NCBI RefSeq assembly: GCF_001687365.1
Contig: NZ_LGLV01000008.1
Coordinates: forward strand, 361,306 to 425,305
Origin: Pararhizobium polonicum
GTDB lineage: Bacteria > Pseudomonadota > Alphaproteobacteria > Rhizobiales > Rhizobiaceae
Reading direction: 5' to 3'
Length of the DNA stretch: 64,000 bases
Below, one piece after another: positions 29,495-38,221 of the stretch; the stretch's first letter is position 1; every line of letters begins with the position of its first letter. Below the pieces are notes generated by a model. It had not been told where the DNA came from, ran no database searches, and worked only from the letters and a program-made list of their open reading frames with translations. The position numbers and the translations under genes were made by a program.

Positions 29495-29612
29495 TTTTGG
29501 AAGTTTTTTGGTCCGGAAGTGAAGTTTTGAGGCAGTTCCCGCAGTTTGAACGGATGTGTCACAGTGCCGTCTGGCCTCGCCAGCAGGGTGATGATCGTTT
29601 GGGGCTGCGCGC

Positions 29613-29849
29613 ATGAATGAAAAGGCCCGCCTCGTCTTCAAAGGACATCTGAACCCCGATGCCTTTATCGAATTTGCCGGTCATCGCGCCCGCCGCCTGG
29701 ACATCACGCTCGAGATCACCAGCGCAGACGATGCGGCACTGAGTGTTACCGTGGAAGGGGCGGCCGATCTGGTCGATGCCTTCGAAATGGCCTGCAGCCT
29801 TGGCCCTTATGACTGTCTTGTCTTGGATGTGGTTCGCACCGCCGCCTGA
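29613..29849 (+). CDS. Degenerate acylphosphatase-fold small protein
   Basis: A 78-residue protein that aligns over its whole length with acylphosphatases, including the one at 19490: the loop GRVQGVGFR is replaced by GHLNPDAFI and the later [12 protein letters not shown] strand matches DDAALSVTVEGA. The catalytic Arg is gone and the catalytic Asn is not kept, so it is probably not an enzyme. It is the first gene of the rightward unit, 32 bp before the Rieske gene. A binding or assembly role is possible but unproven. The fold assignment is my alignment by eye. Confidence 0.6.
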   Translation: MNEKARLVFKGHLNPDAFIEFAGHRARRLDITLEITSADDAALSVTVEGAADLVDAFEMACSLGPYDCLVLDVVRTAA

Positions 29850-29881
29850 CGGGTCGGTGGGCGGCGAAACAGGAGTTGAAA

Positions 29882-30622
29882 ATGAGTACGGGAAACATGT
29901 GGCAACCGGTCAGCCTGTCCCATTCGATCGAAACCGCCACATCGGCGGGAACACGGCTGTCCGGCGAGGATCTGGTGGTCTGGCGCGACAATAGCGGCGT
30001 CGCCCATGTCTGGGAGGACCGCTGTCCGCACAGGGGCATGCGTCTGAGCTTCGGCTTCGTGCGCGGCGATCACATCGCCTGCCTCTATCACGGCTGGCAG
30101 TACGATACCGGCGGCCAATGCCAGTACATTCCCGCCCATCCCGACCTTGAGGTTCCGAAGACGATCAAGGTGCCTGTTTATCTGACGCAGGAGCGGGCCG
30201 GCATGATCTGGACGACGCTGGCGGCGGATGCCGGGCCTTTGACGGTACCGGCCGACGAGACAGGAACGGTTCCCGTTCAAAGCCTCTATGTCGACTGTTC
30301 CGCGGACACTGCCATCGCTGCGCTCGAGAATATGACGCTTGCTCCCTTCTCGGCCGGGCGCGATGCCGAAACCACGGTCTCTGCCGTTGCGCCGTCGCTC
30401 TATTCGGTCTCTGCCGGGCAGGACCGGCTGCTGGTCGGCATCCAGACCATTACGGATAAGCGGACGGCCCTTCATGTGGTGATTTCCGGCCTGCCGGAAA
30501 TCTATGAAGGCGGCGGGCAGGCCCATTTCCTCTCCTGGGCGCTCGACCTGCGCTACCGCATCGAAAACCCGCCGAAGAAAACTTTCGCTGCCTCTGCACA
30601 CGCTGTTGCGGAGGCGCTGTGA
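29882..30622 (+). CDS. Stand-alone Rieske [2Fe-2S] protein, partner of split oxygenase
   Basis: A 246-residue protein with a complete Rieske site: C48-P-H50 (DRCPHRG) and C67-L-Y-H70 (ACLYHGWQYD). The remaining ~135 residues look like a reduced oxygenase catalytic domain (VDCSADTAIAALENM, then ITDKRTALHVVISG) but the D/HxxxxH iron ligands are absent. ATG 29882 has aggag six bases upstream; the TTG at 29876 would touch it. It lacks the ferredoxin/flavin reductase domains of NdmD. It is coupled to the GST-like gene by overlap and is the likely electron donor to the catalytic subunits at 21948 and 38222. Confidence 0.85.
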   Translation: MSTGNMWQPVSLSHSIETATSAGTRLSGEDLVVWRDNSGVAHVWEDRCPHRGMRLSFGFVRGDHIACLYHGWQYDTGGQCQYIPAHPDLEVPKTIKVPVYLTQERAGMIWTTLAADAGPLTVPADETGTVPVQSLYVDCSADTAIAALENMTLAPFSAGRDAETTVSAVAPSLYSVSAGQDRLLVGIQTITDKRTALHVVISGLPEIYEGGGQAHFLSWALDLRYRIENPPKKTFAASAHAVAEAL

Positions 30623-31254
30623 TGACGGCCCTGATGCTGTACAATTACGAGCTGGATGATAGCTGCTATAAGGTCCGCCTTGGTCTTTCGATGCTCGGGC
30701 TGACATGGGAGACGATCGCTGTCGATGTCTTTCCGGGCAGGGAACAGACGACACCCGCATTCCTGGCGATGAACCCCGCCGGCCGGCTGCCGATCCTCAA
30801 GGACAATCATCTCGTTCTTTCCGGCACCGAAGCAATCCTCGCTCATCTCGCCAAAACGCACGATGCCACCGGAAAGTGGCTGCCTGAATCCGGTGCCGCT
30901 TTTGCGCTGGTCATGCAGTGGCTGAATTTCTCCGCCCGCGATCTCGATGCGACGATCACTGCCCGCCAGCATTCGCTGTTTGATGCGCCGGGCGACGAGA
31001 CGGCCTTGCGTGCGGCGTCCGCCAGGGCTTTGCGGATCATGGACGATCACATGACGGGGCGCGGGTTTGAAGGCGCGGACTGGTTTGTCGGAAGTGACGC
31101 GACGATCGCCGATATCGCCCTGTTTCCGGCCTTCGCTCTTTCCAGAGACTTCGGCATCGATCACGACGAATATCCGGCACTTCGGCGCTGGGCGCGAAAA
31201 TTCCGGACGATCAAGGGCTTCATGACCATGCCGGGCATTCCGGACTACCATTGA
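30622..31254 (+). CDS. Glutathione S-transferase-like protein (NdmE-like)
   Basis: A 210-residue GST-fold protein: an N-terminal thioredoxin-like domain (MLYNYELDDSCYKVRLGLSMLG, MNPAGRLPILKD) and a helical C-terminal domain (GSDATIADIALFPAF). It begins on the last base of the Rieske gene with ggagg upstream. In Pseudomonas putida CBB5 the GST-like NdmE has no transferase role but holds NdmC and NdmD together. The placement beside the Rieske protein suggests the same scaffold role here. An ordinary GST or isomerase is the alternative. Confidence 0.8.
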   Translation: MTALMLYNYELDDSCYKVRLGLSMLGLTWETIAVDVFPGREQTTPAFLAMNPAGRLPILKDNHLVLSGTEAILAHLAKTHDATGKWLPESGAAFALVMQWLNFSARDLDATITARQHSLFDAPGDETALRAASARALRIMDDHMTGRGFEGADWFVGSDATIADIALFPAFALSRDFGIDHDEYPALRRWARKFRTIKGFMTMPGIPDYH

Positions 31255-31287
31255 AGCAGAGACAGAACAGGATAAGGGAGTGATCCG

Positions 31288-33087
31288 ATGCGTGCGTTGA
31301 CCCGTTTCTCCGTAAAACCATTGTCGACGATGACGCGGCGGCTTGCCGATGTCGCCTCCGGACGGAGCGAACCGGATCTGGTGATCGGGGGTGCCCGGGT
31401 GCTTTCCACCTATTCCGAGCGCATCCTGCCGGACCGGGAGATCTGGCTGTCGGACGGGCGTATCGCAGCGGTGAAACCGGCCGGAACCCACAAGGGATCG
31501 GCGAAGCGCTACGAGGCCAGGGGCGGCATCATCGCGCCCGGCCTGGTCGATCCGCACATCCACATCGAGTCCTCGATGGTGACGGCCTGCGCCTATGCCG
31601 AGGCGGCTCTCCTCAACGGCACGACGACGATCTTCTGCGACAGTCACGAAATCGGCAATGTCATGGACGTGGCCGGCGTCGAGGCGATGCTGGAAGATGC
31701 CCGCATGGCGCCGCTGTCGATCTTCCTGACCGTGCCGAGCACGGTGCCGGCAACCTCGCCACAACTCGAAACGGCCGGCGGTGATCTGACTGCGGCCAAG
31801 ATTGCAGCGCTGTTCGACAAATGGCCCGAAGCCGTAGCACTCGGCGAAAAGATGGATTTCGTCCAGGTGGCCATGGGCGACGAACGCAGCCATGCGATCC
31901 TTGCCGCAGCGCTGGAGCGCGGACGCCCGGTCTCAGGCCATGTCTATGGCCGCGAGTTTGTATCGGCCTACGCGGCCTCCGGCGTCACCGACACCCATGA
32001 AGCCATCGATCGCGAGATTGCCGACGACATGCTGGAGGCCGGTATCTGGCTGTTCCTGCGCGGCGGCCCGCCGTCGACGCCATGGCACAGCCTGCCGGAT
32101 GCGATCAAGACGATCACCGAACTCGGCTCCTCGCACAAGCGCGTCGCTGTTTGTACCGACGACCGCGACGCCGACGACCTGATGATGTTCGGCCTCGACT
32201 GGGTGACCCGCGAGGCGATGAAGGCGGGCATGAGACCGGAACAGGCCTGGGCCATGGGCTCGCTGCACGGCGCCACCCGTTTCGGCATGGAAGGCGATAT
32301 TGGCGGTCTGGGCGGTGGACGCCGGGCCGATCTCGTTCTTCTCGATGATGCCTTCAAACCGGTCAGCACATGGTATGGCGGCGAACTCGTCGTCGATGGC
32401 GGCAAGATCACTCCGCTGCTCGATCAGGCCCTGTCGACGCGCTACCAATATCCGCAGGCCGCCTATCATACGGTCAAGCTGCCGAAGACGATCAAGCTGA
32501 CGCCGGACCTGCCGACAGAAAAGGTCATCGCCCACACCATCAAGACGGAACTGCCGGGCATCACGCTCGGCCATGTCACCGTGACGCTGGAACCGGCCAA
32601 TGACTGGCAGACGCATTTCGAGCGCCATGGCCTGTGCTTCGTCACCGTCGTCGAGCGCCACGCCAAATCTGCGGGCAATGTCGCCCATGGCCTTTTGACC
32701 AGTTTCAACCTCAAGCAGGGAGCGGTTGCGTCCTCCGTTGGCCATGACAGCCACAACATCATCATCGCCGGCACCAACGAGGCCGATATGCATGTGGCGT
32801 TGCGGGCGCTGGAGGAAACGCAAGGCGGCGCCTGCGTCGTCAGGGATGGCAAGGTCACCGCCATGGTGCCGTTGCCGATTGCCGGCCTACTCTCCGACAA
32901 GCGCGTCACGGAAGTCGCCGAACAGGTGCGGGCGCTGAAGGTCGAATGGGAGAAGGCCGGTTGCTCGATCCCCTATATGGGCTTCAACCTGATCCCGCTC
33001 TCGGTCATCCCGGAAATCCGCATCACCGACAAGGGGCTGGTGCTGGTGCCCGAAATGGAGATCGTGCCATTGTTCGAGGTGGCTTGA
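31288..33087 (+). CDS. ade: Adenine deaminase
   Basis: A 599-residue adenine deaminase of the Ade/AdeC amidohydrolase family, normal length. Metal ligands appear in [13 protein letters not shown] and [11 protein letters not shown], with GHVYGREF further on and the C-terminal adenine-deaminase domain ([18 protein letters not shown]). It converts adenine to hypoxanthine and ammonia. Aagggag precedes the start. The gene follows the GST-like gene by 33 bp and precedes LysR by three, so it shares their transcript. Hypoxanthine could pass to the xanthine-dehydrogenase-type enzyme further along. Confidence 0.93.
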   Translation: MRALTRFSVKPLSTMTRRLADVASGRSEPDLVIGGARVLSTYSERILPDREIWLSDGRIAAVKPAGTHKGSAKRYEARGGIIAPGLVDPHIHIESSMVTACAYAEAALLNGTTTIFCDSHEIGNVMDVAGVEAMLEDARMAPLSIFLTVPSTVPATSPQLETAGGDLTAAKIAALFDKWPEAVALGEKMDFVQVAMGDERSHAILAAALERGRPVSGHVYGREFVSAYAASGVTDTHEAIDREIADDMLEAGIWLFLRGGPPSTPWHSLPDAIKTITELGSSHKRVAVCTDDRDADDLMMFGLDWVTREAMKAGMRPEQAWAMGSLHGATRFGMEGDIGGLGGGRRADLVLLDDAFKPVSTWYGGELVVDGGKITPLLDQALSTRYQYPQAAYHTVKLPKTIKLTPDLPTEKVIAHTIKTELPGITLGHVTVTLEPANDWQTHFERHGLCFVTVVERHAKSAGNVAHGLLTSFNLKQGAVASSVGHDSHNIIIAGTNEADMHVALRALEETQGGACVVRDGKVTAMVPLPIAGLLSDKRVTEVAEQVRALKVEWEKAGCSIPYMGFNLIPLSVIPEIRITDKGLVLVPEMEIVPLFEVA

Positions 33088-33090
33088 TCC

Positions 33091-34011
33091 ATGGACCCTT
33101 ACCGGCTCGGCCTTGTCGCAACCCGCATCCACTATTTCCAGTTGGTCGCGCGTCTTGGCTCGATCCGGCAGGCGGCGCTGGCGCTGAATGCGGCGCCTTC
33201 CTCGATCAGCCGCGTCATCAAGCAGCTGGAGGATGAGCTTGGCACACCGCTGTTCGAACGTATCCGGCAGCGCCTGAAACTGACCAGCGCCGGCGAGCTG
33301 ATGCTCTATCACGCCCGCGTCTCGACCGCCGAGCTGAACCGTGCCTGGTCGGAGATCAACGATCTGCATGGCCTGCACCGCGGCACGGTGTCGGTCGCGG
33401 TGATCGAAAGTGTTGCGCGCGGCCTGATGCCGAAGGCGCTTTCGGATTTCTGGGCGAAACACCCCGAGATCACCGTCGATGTGAAAGTCATGGGCTCGCA
33501 GCAAGTCTGCGATGCGGTGGCGGAGGGCGATTGCGATCTGGCGCTGACCTTCGATGTGCGCATCCCGCGCAACGTCCGCCGTATCGCCTCGGTCACCTTG
33601 CCGTTGGGTGTGCTTGCGCTGCCCGGCAGCCGTTTTGCCGGCAGGAAGGAGCTGAGGCTGTTTGATCTCGCCGGCGAACGGGTGATCATGTCGGATGCGA
33701 GCCTCATGCTCGGCAATTCGGTGGAGGAAGCCTTCAGCCGCTCGCTGGTCGAGCTCAACCGCCGCTCGCGCACCAACTCGATCGGCCTGATGGTCGACAT
33801 GGCCAAACGCGGCCTCGGCACGGTGCTGCAGACGCGGGTCGGCATCGAGCAGGAAATGGCCGAGGGTGCCCTGATGTTCGTGCCTCTTCGCGATCCGAAG
33901 ATCAATCCGCGCCGCCTGATGCTGCTGTCGCGCTCGGCAAAGGAGATCTCCGATGCGGCGACCGCGTTTGGAACCCTGCTGGCGCAGGCGATCGATGGAC
34001 TGCAGCGCTGA
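33091..34011 (+). CDS. LysR-family transcriptional regulator of the purine island
   Basis: A 306-residue LysR regulator with the N-terminal winged helix (HYFQLVARLGSIRQAALALN, SSISRVIKQLEDELG) and an effector-binding domain. It sits in the middle of the island, three bases after adenine deaminase and 94 bases before the ThDP-decarboxylase operon. Its likely targets are the elements at 29399-29494 and 34014-34039. The inducer is unknown; a purine intermediate is a reasonable guess. Confidence 0.9.
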   Translation: MDPYRLGLVATRIHYFQLVARLGSIRQAALALNAAPSSISRVIKQLEDELGTPLFERIRQRLKLTSAGELMLYHARVSTAELNRAWSEINDLHGLHRGTVSVAVIESVARGLMPKALSDFWAKHPEITVDVKVMGSQQVCDAVAEGDCDLALTFDVRIPRNVRRIASVTLPLGVLALPGSRFAGRKELRLFDLAGERVIMSDASLMLGNSVEEAFSRSLVELNRRSRTNSIGLMVDMAKRGLGTVLQTRVGIEQEMAEGALMFVPLRDPKINPRRLMLLSRSAKEISDAATAFGTLLAQAIDGLQR

Positions 34012-34013
34012 CA

Positions 34014-34039
34014 TGTTGCGTTTTGTGCATCATTTGCGT
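34014..34039. promoter_or_regulatory. Second copy of the island motif, before the ThDP operon
   Basis: TGTTGCGTTTTGTGCA (34014-34029) is the reverse complement of TGCACAAAACGCAACA, 15/16 identical to 29399-29414. TTGCGT recurs at 34017 and 34034 as a direct repeat with a 17-base period. It starts three bases after the LysR stop and ~75 bp before the next gene. Confidence 0.45.
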
Positions 34040-34104
34040 CAAGAAATAACCACTATTTGAAACAGGTCCCACCTGCGAAGGTCCGGCTTCAAAGAGGAAA
34101 ATTC

Positions 34105-34605
34105 ATGAAGCAGAGCGCAGTGGACGCGGTGATCCGCGGTTTGAAGAAGGCGGGGGTCAGTGTTGTCTGCTACCTGCCGGATTCGCTTTTCAAGGAACTC
34201 TATCCGGCGCTCGATGCCGATCCGGATATCCGCACCATAAGGGTGACCAACGAGGGCGAGGGGGCTGCCATCTGCGGCGGCGTTTTCCTGTCCGGCAAGA
34301 AGGCGGCGCTGGTGATGGAAAACTCCGGCCTGCGTGCTTCGGTCGAACCGCTCGCCCGCATGGGGCTTGGCGCCGGCATTCCGGTCGTCATGCTGATGAG
34401 TTATCGCGGCGAACTCGGCGAAAACAACTGGTGGGCCATCCCGCACGGCATCACCATGGAGCCGGTGCTGAATGCGTTGCGCATTCCCTATTCCGTCGTG
34501 CGCGAGGAAGACAAGATCGAGCGCGCCATCACGGATGCCTACGCATGGTCCTATGCCTCCTATTATCATTCGGCCGTGGCACTCGGCGGCGAGGTGGTGC
34601 GATGA
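34105..34605 (+). CDS. ThDP-dependent decarboxylase, PYR-domain subunit (sulfopyruvate/phosphonopyruvate decarboxylase alpha-like)
   Basis: A 166-residue PYR-domain protein of the ComD/phosphonopyruvate decarboxylase type. The conserved Glu that activates the cofactor lies in VTNEGEGAAICGG, and MENSGLRASVEPLA is characteristic of these two-subunit decarboxylases. ATG 34105 has agagg upstream; the TTG at 34057 would start in the promoter region. It overlaps the PP-domain subunit by four bases. The heteromer decarboxylates a 2-oxo acid to an aldehyde; the actual substrate is not evident. Confidence 0.83.
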   Translation: MKQSAVDAVIRGLKKAGVSVVCYLPDSLFKELYPALDADPDIRTIRVTNEGEGAAICGGVFLSGKKAALVMENSGLRASVEPLARMGLGAGIPVVMLMSYRGELGENNWWAIPHGITMEPVLNALRIPYSVVREEDKIERAITDAYAWSYASYYHSAVALGGEVVR

Positions 34606-35210
34606 AACGCTTCGATTGCATGAAGGCTCTGTCCGCCCGCCTCAAGGACGAACTGGTGATCCTGTCGCTCGGCGCCAGCGTCGATGAATGGTACAACGCA
34701 GCACCCCATATGCGCGCCGCCAGCCTGTTTCAGCAACAGCTCGGCTGCGTTACGCCGCAGGCGTTCGGGCTGGCCGCCGGCCTGCCGCACCGGCGCATCG
34801 TCTCGCTGGATACCGATGGTGGCATGATGTTCAATCTCGGCATCCTCGCCACGCTTGGCAACGAGCAGCCGAAAAACCTGTTCGTTGTCGTCTGGGACAA
34901 CGAATGCTACCAGTCGATCGGTGGCCCGCCGACCCATACTGCCTCCGGCCGTGTGGATATTGCCGCCATCGCCCGTGGCGCGGGCATCGACAATGCCTTT
35001 ACCGCCCGCACGCTCGAGGAATTCGATGCCCACTGCGCGGCGGGCCTTGCCGCCAATGTGCCTTACGTGGTTGTCGCCAAGGTCGCGGGAACGGTCCAGC
35101 CGGACATCAAGCGCAAGCACAGCGACGGCCGGGAGGACAAGTACATTTTCGTGCGTCATGTCGAAGCCACCGAAGGCATCGTCATCATGGGGCCGAGCGA
35201 GCATAATTGA
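34602..35210 (+). CDS. ThDP-dependent decarboxylase, PP-domain subunit (ComE-like)
   Basis: A 202-residue cofactor-binding subunit. The ThDP/metal motif begins at DTDGGMMFNLGILATLGNE and ends with WDNECYQSIGG about 30 residues on, as in the GDG-x(25-30)-N pattern with the first Gly replaced by Thr. It starts within the stop of the alpha-like subunit (ATGA at 34602) and its stop overlaps the GMC gene start. Together with the aldehyde dehydrogenase at the operon end it could turn a 2-oxo acid into an aldehyde and then a carboxylate. Confidence 0.85.
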   Translation: MKRFDCMKALSARLKDELVILSLGASVDEWYNAAPHMRAASLFQQQLGCVTPQAFGLAAGLPHRRIVSLDTDGGMMFNLGILATLGNEQPKNLFVVVWDNECYQSIGGPPTHTASGRVDIAAIARGAGIDNAFTARTLEEFDAHCAAGLAANVPYVVVAKVAGTVQPDIKRKHSDGREDKYIFVRHVEATEGIVIMGPSEHN

Positions 35211-36769
35211 TGACGCATCCCTTCATCCAGAAACGTCCCTTGAAGCCAAGCTATGACCATATCGTCATCGGCTCGGGGTCGGGCGGCGCGGCGGTTGCTC
35301 GCCGTCTGGTGGATGCCGGGGCGGATGTGCTTCTGATCGAGGCGGGGCCGGATGGCATCGGCATCCCCGAGATCGACGACCCCACCCAATGGGTGCCGCT
35401 CGGTCGCAGCGTCTATGACTGGGGCTACGACTATGCGCCGACGGATCGTATCGACGGCCGCACGATCGGCATTCCGCGCGGCCGCGTGCTGGGCGGCTCG
35501 TCAGCCATCAATGGGATGATGTGGTATCGCGGCCATCCGGCCGATTATGACGCCTGGGAGGCGGCGGGTGCCAGGGGTTGGGGCTTTGCCGGCGTTCTGC
35601 CCTATTTCAAACGCTGCGAGGACTGGCAAGACGGTGAAACGGCGTTTCGCGGCACCGGCGGTCCGCTTCGGATTGAGCGCAGCCCTGGTCCGCATCCGCT
35701 CGCCACGGCCCTGATCGACGGTGCGCACGAACTGGGTGTCCCGGTCATCGACGACCCCAACGGTCCCGGCAACGAGGGTGCCGCGCTTTCCAATTTCAAC
35801 ATATCACGGGGCAAGCGCTGGAGTTCGGCGCAGGGCTATCTCTGGCCTGTGCTCGATCGTGAGAACCTGCATGTCCTGACCGGGTCGCTTGCCGTTTCCC
35901 TTGGTTTCGATGGGCGGCGCTGCGTTTCCGTCCGGCATATGGTTGGCAATGTGCTCACGGAAACCCGTGCCGGCGCCGGCATCGTTCTGGCACTGGGCGC
36001 CATCGACACGCCCCGCCTGCTGATGCTCTCCGGCATCGGCGATCCCGCCGAATTGAAGCGGCTGGGGCTTCCCGTGCTGGCGGCGCTGCCCGGCGTCGGC
36101 CAGAACCTGCAGGATCATCCGCTGGTCCGCGCCATCAATTTCCGCGCCCGCAAGCCCGTCGGTCCGCCGCGCGACAATGGCGGCGGGTCGATGGTCAACT
36201 GGAAGACGCAGGCAAGCCTTGCCCAGCCCAACATCCACGCCTTCCCTGTGTTGAACCGCAGCGCCACTCCGGATGTGGCTGCAAACCACGATCTGAGCGG
36301 CGATGTCTTTGCGATCGGTACCGGGCTCATGCGCTCGCGCAGCCGCGGTTTTCTGCGGCTGCTGGGTACGGATCCACGGTCGCTACTCGACATACAGCCG
36401 AATTTCCTGGCCGAGCAAGGCGACATGGATGATCTGGTCGAGGCGGTCGATTTCACCCTGAGCCTTGCCAGAACGCAGGCCTATGCCGACTGGTTTGATG
36501 GCTTCGCAGCGCCGGCCAAGCACCCGGGCCGGACGGAAATCGTCGATTTCATCCGCATGTCCTGCTCGACCTTCTTTCACACCTGCGGCACCGCGAAGAT
36601 GGGCGAAGATGCTATGTCCGTCGTCGACAGCCGCCTGGCGGTGCGCGGGCTGGATGGCCTGACGATCGCCGATGCCTCGGTCATCCCGATCATTCCCAGC
36701 TGCAATACCCATGCGCCCGTCACCATGATCGGCGAGCGCGCGGCGGACTTCATCCTGCAAGCGGCCTGA
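35210..36769 (+). CDS. GMC-family FAD oxidoreductase (choline dehydrogenase-like)
   Basis: A 519-residue flavoprotein. The dinucleotide fold is HIVIGSGSGGAAVARRL; GMC signatures are GRVLGGSSAINGMMWYRG and GAIDTPRLLMLSGIGDP; the active-site region is FFHTCGTAKMG with NTHAPVTMIGERAAD near the C-terminus. It oxidises an alcohol to an aldehyde or ketone. Start and preceding stop overlap by one base. No signal peptide, so it is probably cytoplasmic. An ordinary choline dehydrogenase is unlikely given the setting. Confidence 0.88.
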   Translation: MTHPFIQKRPLKPSYDHIVIGSGSGGAAVARRLVDAGADVLLIEAGPDGIGIPEIDDPTQWVPLGRSVYDWGYDYAPTDRIDGRTIGIPRGRVLGGSSAINGMMWYRGHPADYDAWEAAGARGWGFAGVLPYFKRCEDWQDGETAFRGTGGPLRIERSPGPHPLATALIDGAHELGVPVIDDPNGPGNEGAALSNFNISRGKRWSSAQGYLWPVLDRENLHVLTGSLAVSLGFDGRRCVSVRHMVGNVLTETRAGAGIVLALGAIDTPRLLMLSGIGDPAELKRLGLPVLAALPGVGQNLQDHPLVRAINFRARKPVGPPRDNGGGSMVNWKTQASLAQPNIHAFPVLNRSATPDVAANHDLSGDVFAIGTGLMRSRSRGFLRLLGTDPRSLLDIQPNFLAEQGDMDDLVEAVDFTLSLARTQAYADWFDGFAAPAKHPGRTEIVDFIRMSCSTFFHTCGTAKMGEDAMSVVDSRLAVRGLDGLTIADASVIPIIPSCNTHAPVTMIGERAADFILQAA

Positions 36770-36814
36770 GATTTGCATGGCTCACTTGAACAAGCCGAAA
36801 GGGAGGCTGCGGCC

Positions 36815-38200
36815 ATGACGACGGAAAACATGATTTTGGCAGGCGATTATCTGCTCACCATGGATGCCGCAAACAGCGTCGTTCCGGATGGCGCGGTGCT
36901 GATCGAGGATGGCCGCATCGCAGCCGTCGGCACGCTTTCGGCGTTGCAGGCCGCGCATGCCGGCGTACCGGTCAAGCGCGTGGCCAACAGCGTGCTGATG
37001 CCGGGCCTCGTCAACGCCCACGCCCATTCCGGCTTCCTGCGCGGCACGGCGGAGCATCTGCCGGTCTGGGACTGGCTGACGCTGCATATCAATCCCATGC
37101 ATCGCGTCCTGCAGCGGCATGAAGCCGAAGCCGCCTCCTGGCTGTGTTATGCGGAATCGGTGCTCGGCGGCACCACGACCGTGGTCGACATGTGGCGTTT
37201 CATGAACGGCAGCGCCAAGGCGGCCGAGGCGATCGGCAACCGGCTGGTTGCCGTGCCCTATGTCGGCGAGCATCCTGAATACAACTATTTCGATACGCTC
37301 GACATGAACGAGGAACTGATCGAGACATGGCATCGCAAGGCCGGCGGCCGCGTCAATGTCTGGGTGGGTCTCGAACATCTCTTCTACGCCGACGAGGCGG
37401 GCCAGAGACGTGCCATCGAGATCGCCAAGAGGCACGGCACCGGCTTCCACACCCATTGCAGCGAAGCCGAGATCGAGCTTGCCGAATTCCAGACGCGCTA
37501 CGGCAAGCGGCCGATGTTCGTGCTGGAGGATCTCGGTTTCTTCGAAGCACCGCGAACCATGATCGCCCACGGCGTCTGGCTCGATGCCGCCGAAATCGCG
37601 CTCATCGCCGGCCACCGCGTATCCGTGGCGCACAATCCCGTCAGCAACATGAAGCTCGCCAGCGGCATCGCACTGGTCGGCGACATGCTGGCGGCGGGCG
37701 TTCCCGTCGGCATCGGCACGGATGGTGAGAAGGAAAACAACAATTTCGACATGTTCGAGGAAATGAAGGTCGCCTCGCTGCTCGGCAAGCTCAAGGATCT
37801 GGATGCCGCCGCCATGGACAGCTGGCAGGTGCTGCGAATGGCGACGATCACCGGCGCAAAGGCGATCGGGCTCGATGATGAAATCGGCTCCATCGAAGTG
37901 GGCAAGCGGGCCGATATCATTGCCGTGCGAACCGACACGCCGCGCATGACACCGCTCTTCGGAGAGGGGCCCTATTTCAACCTGCAGCACAATCTCGTTC
38001 ATGCCGTGCGTGGCGGCGACGTGTCGCTGACCATGGTGGACGGACAGATCCTGGTTGAAGACGGCGTGCTGAAAACGGCGGATATGCAGGATATCATCCG
38101 TGAAATCCACATGCTCGCGCCGGGGCATTTTGCCCGCCGCGCCGCCTTTCTGGCAGAAAACACCGGCGGAACGGTCCAATGGACCCAAAAGACCCAATGA
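36815..38200 (+). CDS. Amidohydrolase (TrzA/MTA-SAH deaminase-like)
   Basis: A 461-residue metal-dependent amidohydrolase related to S-adenosylhomocysteine/methylthioadenosine and chlorohydrolase-type deaminases. Metal ligands: GLVNAHAHSGFLRG, HTHCSEAE, IAHGVWL and the catalytic Asp in GIGTDGEKENNN. ATG 36815 has GGGAGG upstream. It differs from the two other amidohydrolases in this island, so it probably acts on a different ring or N-substituted purine. It follows the GMC gene by 45 bp and precedes the second oxygenase subunit. Confidence 0.82.
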   Translation: MTTENMILAGDYLLTMDAANSVVPDGAVLIEDGRIAAVGTLSALQAAHAGVPVKRVANSVLMPGLVNAHAHSGFLRGTAEHLPVWDWLTLHINPMHRVLQRHEAEAASWLCYAESVLGGTTTVVDMWRFMNGSAKAAEAIGNRLVAVPYVGEHPEYNYFDTLDMNEELIETWHRKAGGRVNVWVGLEHLFYADEAGQRRAIEIAKRHGTGFHTHCSEAEIELAEFQTRYGKRPMFVLEDLGFFEAPRTMIAHGVWLDAAEIALIAGHRVSVAHNPVSNMKLASGIALVGDMLAAGVPVGIGTDGEKENNNFDMFEEMKVASLLGKLKDLDAAAMDSWQVLRMATITGAKAIGLDDEIGSIEVGKRADIIAVRTDTPRMTPLFGEGPYFNLQHNLVHAVRGGDVSLTMVDGQILVEDGVLKTADMQDIIREIHMLAPGHFARRAAFLAENTGGTVQWTQKTQ

Positions 38201-38221
38201 ACGCGAAGGGAGCCTGAGCGG

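Larger units (their letters stand above)
29063..29612. promoter_or_regulatory. 550-bp divergent control region of the purine island
   Basis: No supportable gene lies here; the short open frames lack ribosome sites. It separates the leftward importer/deaminase operon from the rightward Rieske/GST/adenine-deaminase genes and must hold both promoters and a long leader for the leftward operon. Notable structures are a leader hairpin (29095-29120), a 16-base element shared with the region before the ThDP-decarboxylase operon (29399-29414) and TGCAC/GTGCA half-sites (29461-29494). The region becomes AT-rich after ~29395. Confidence 0.6.
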
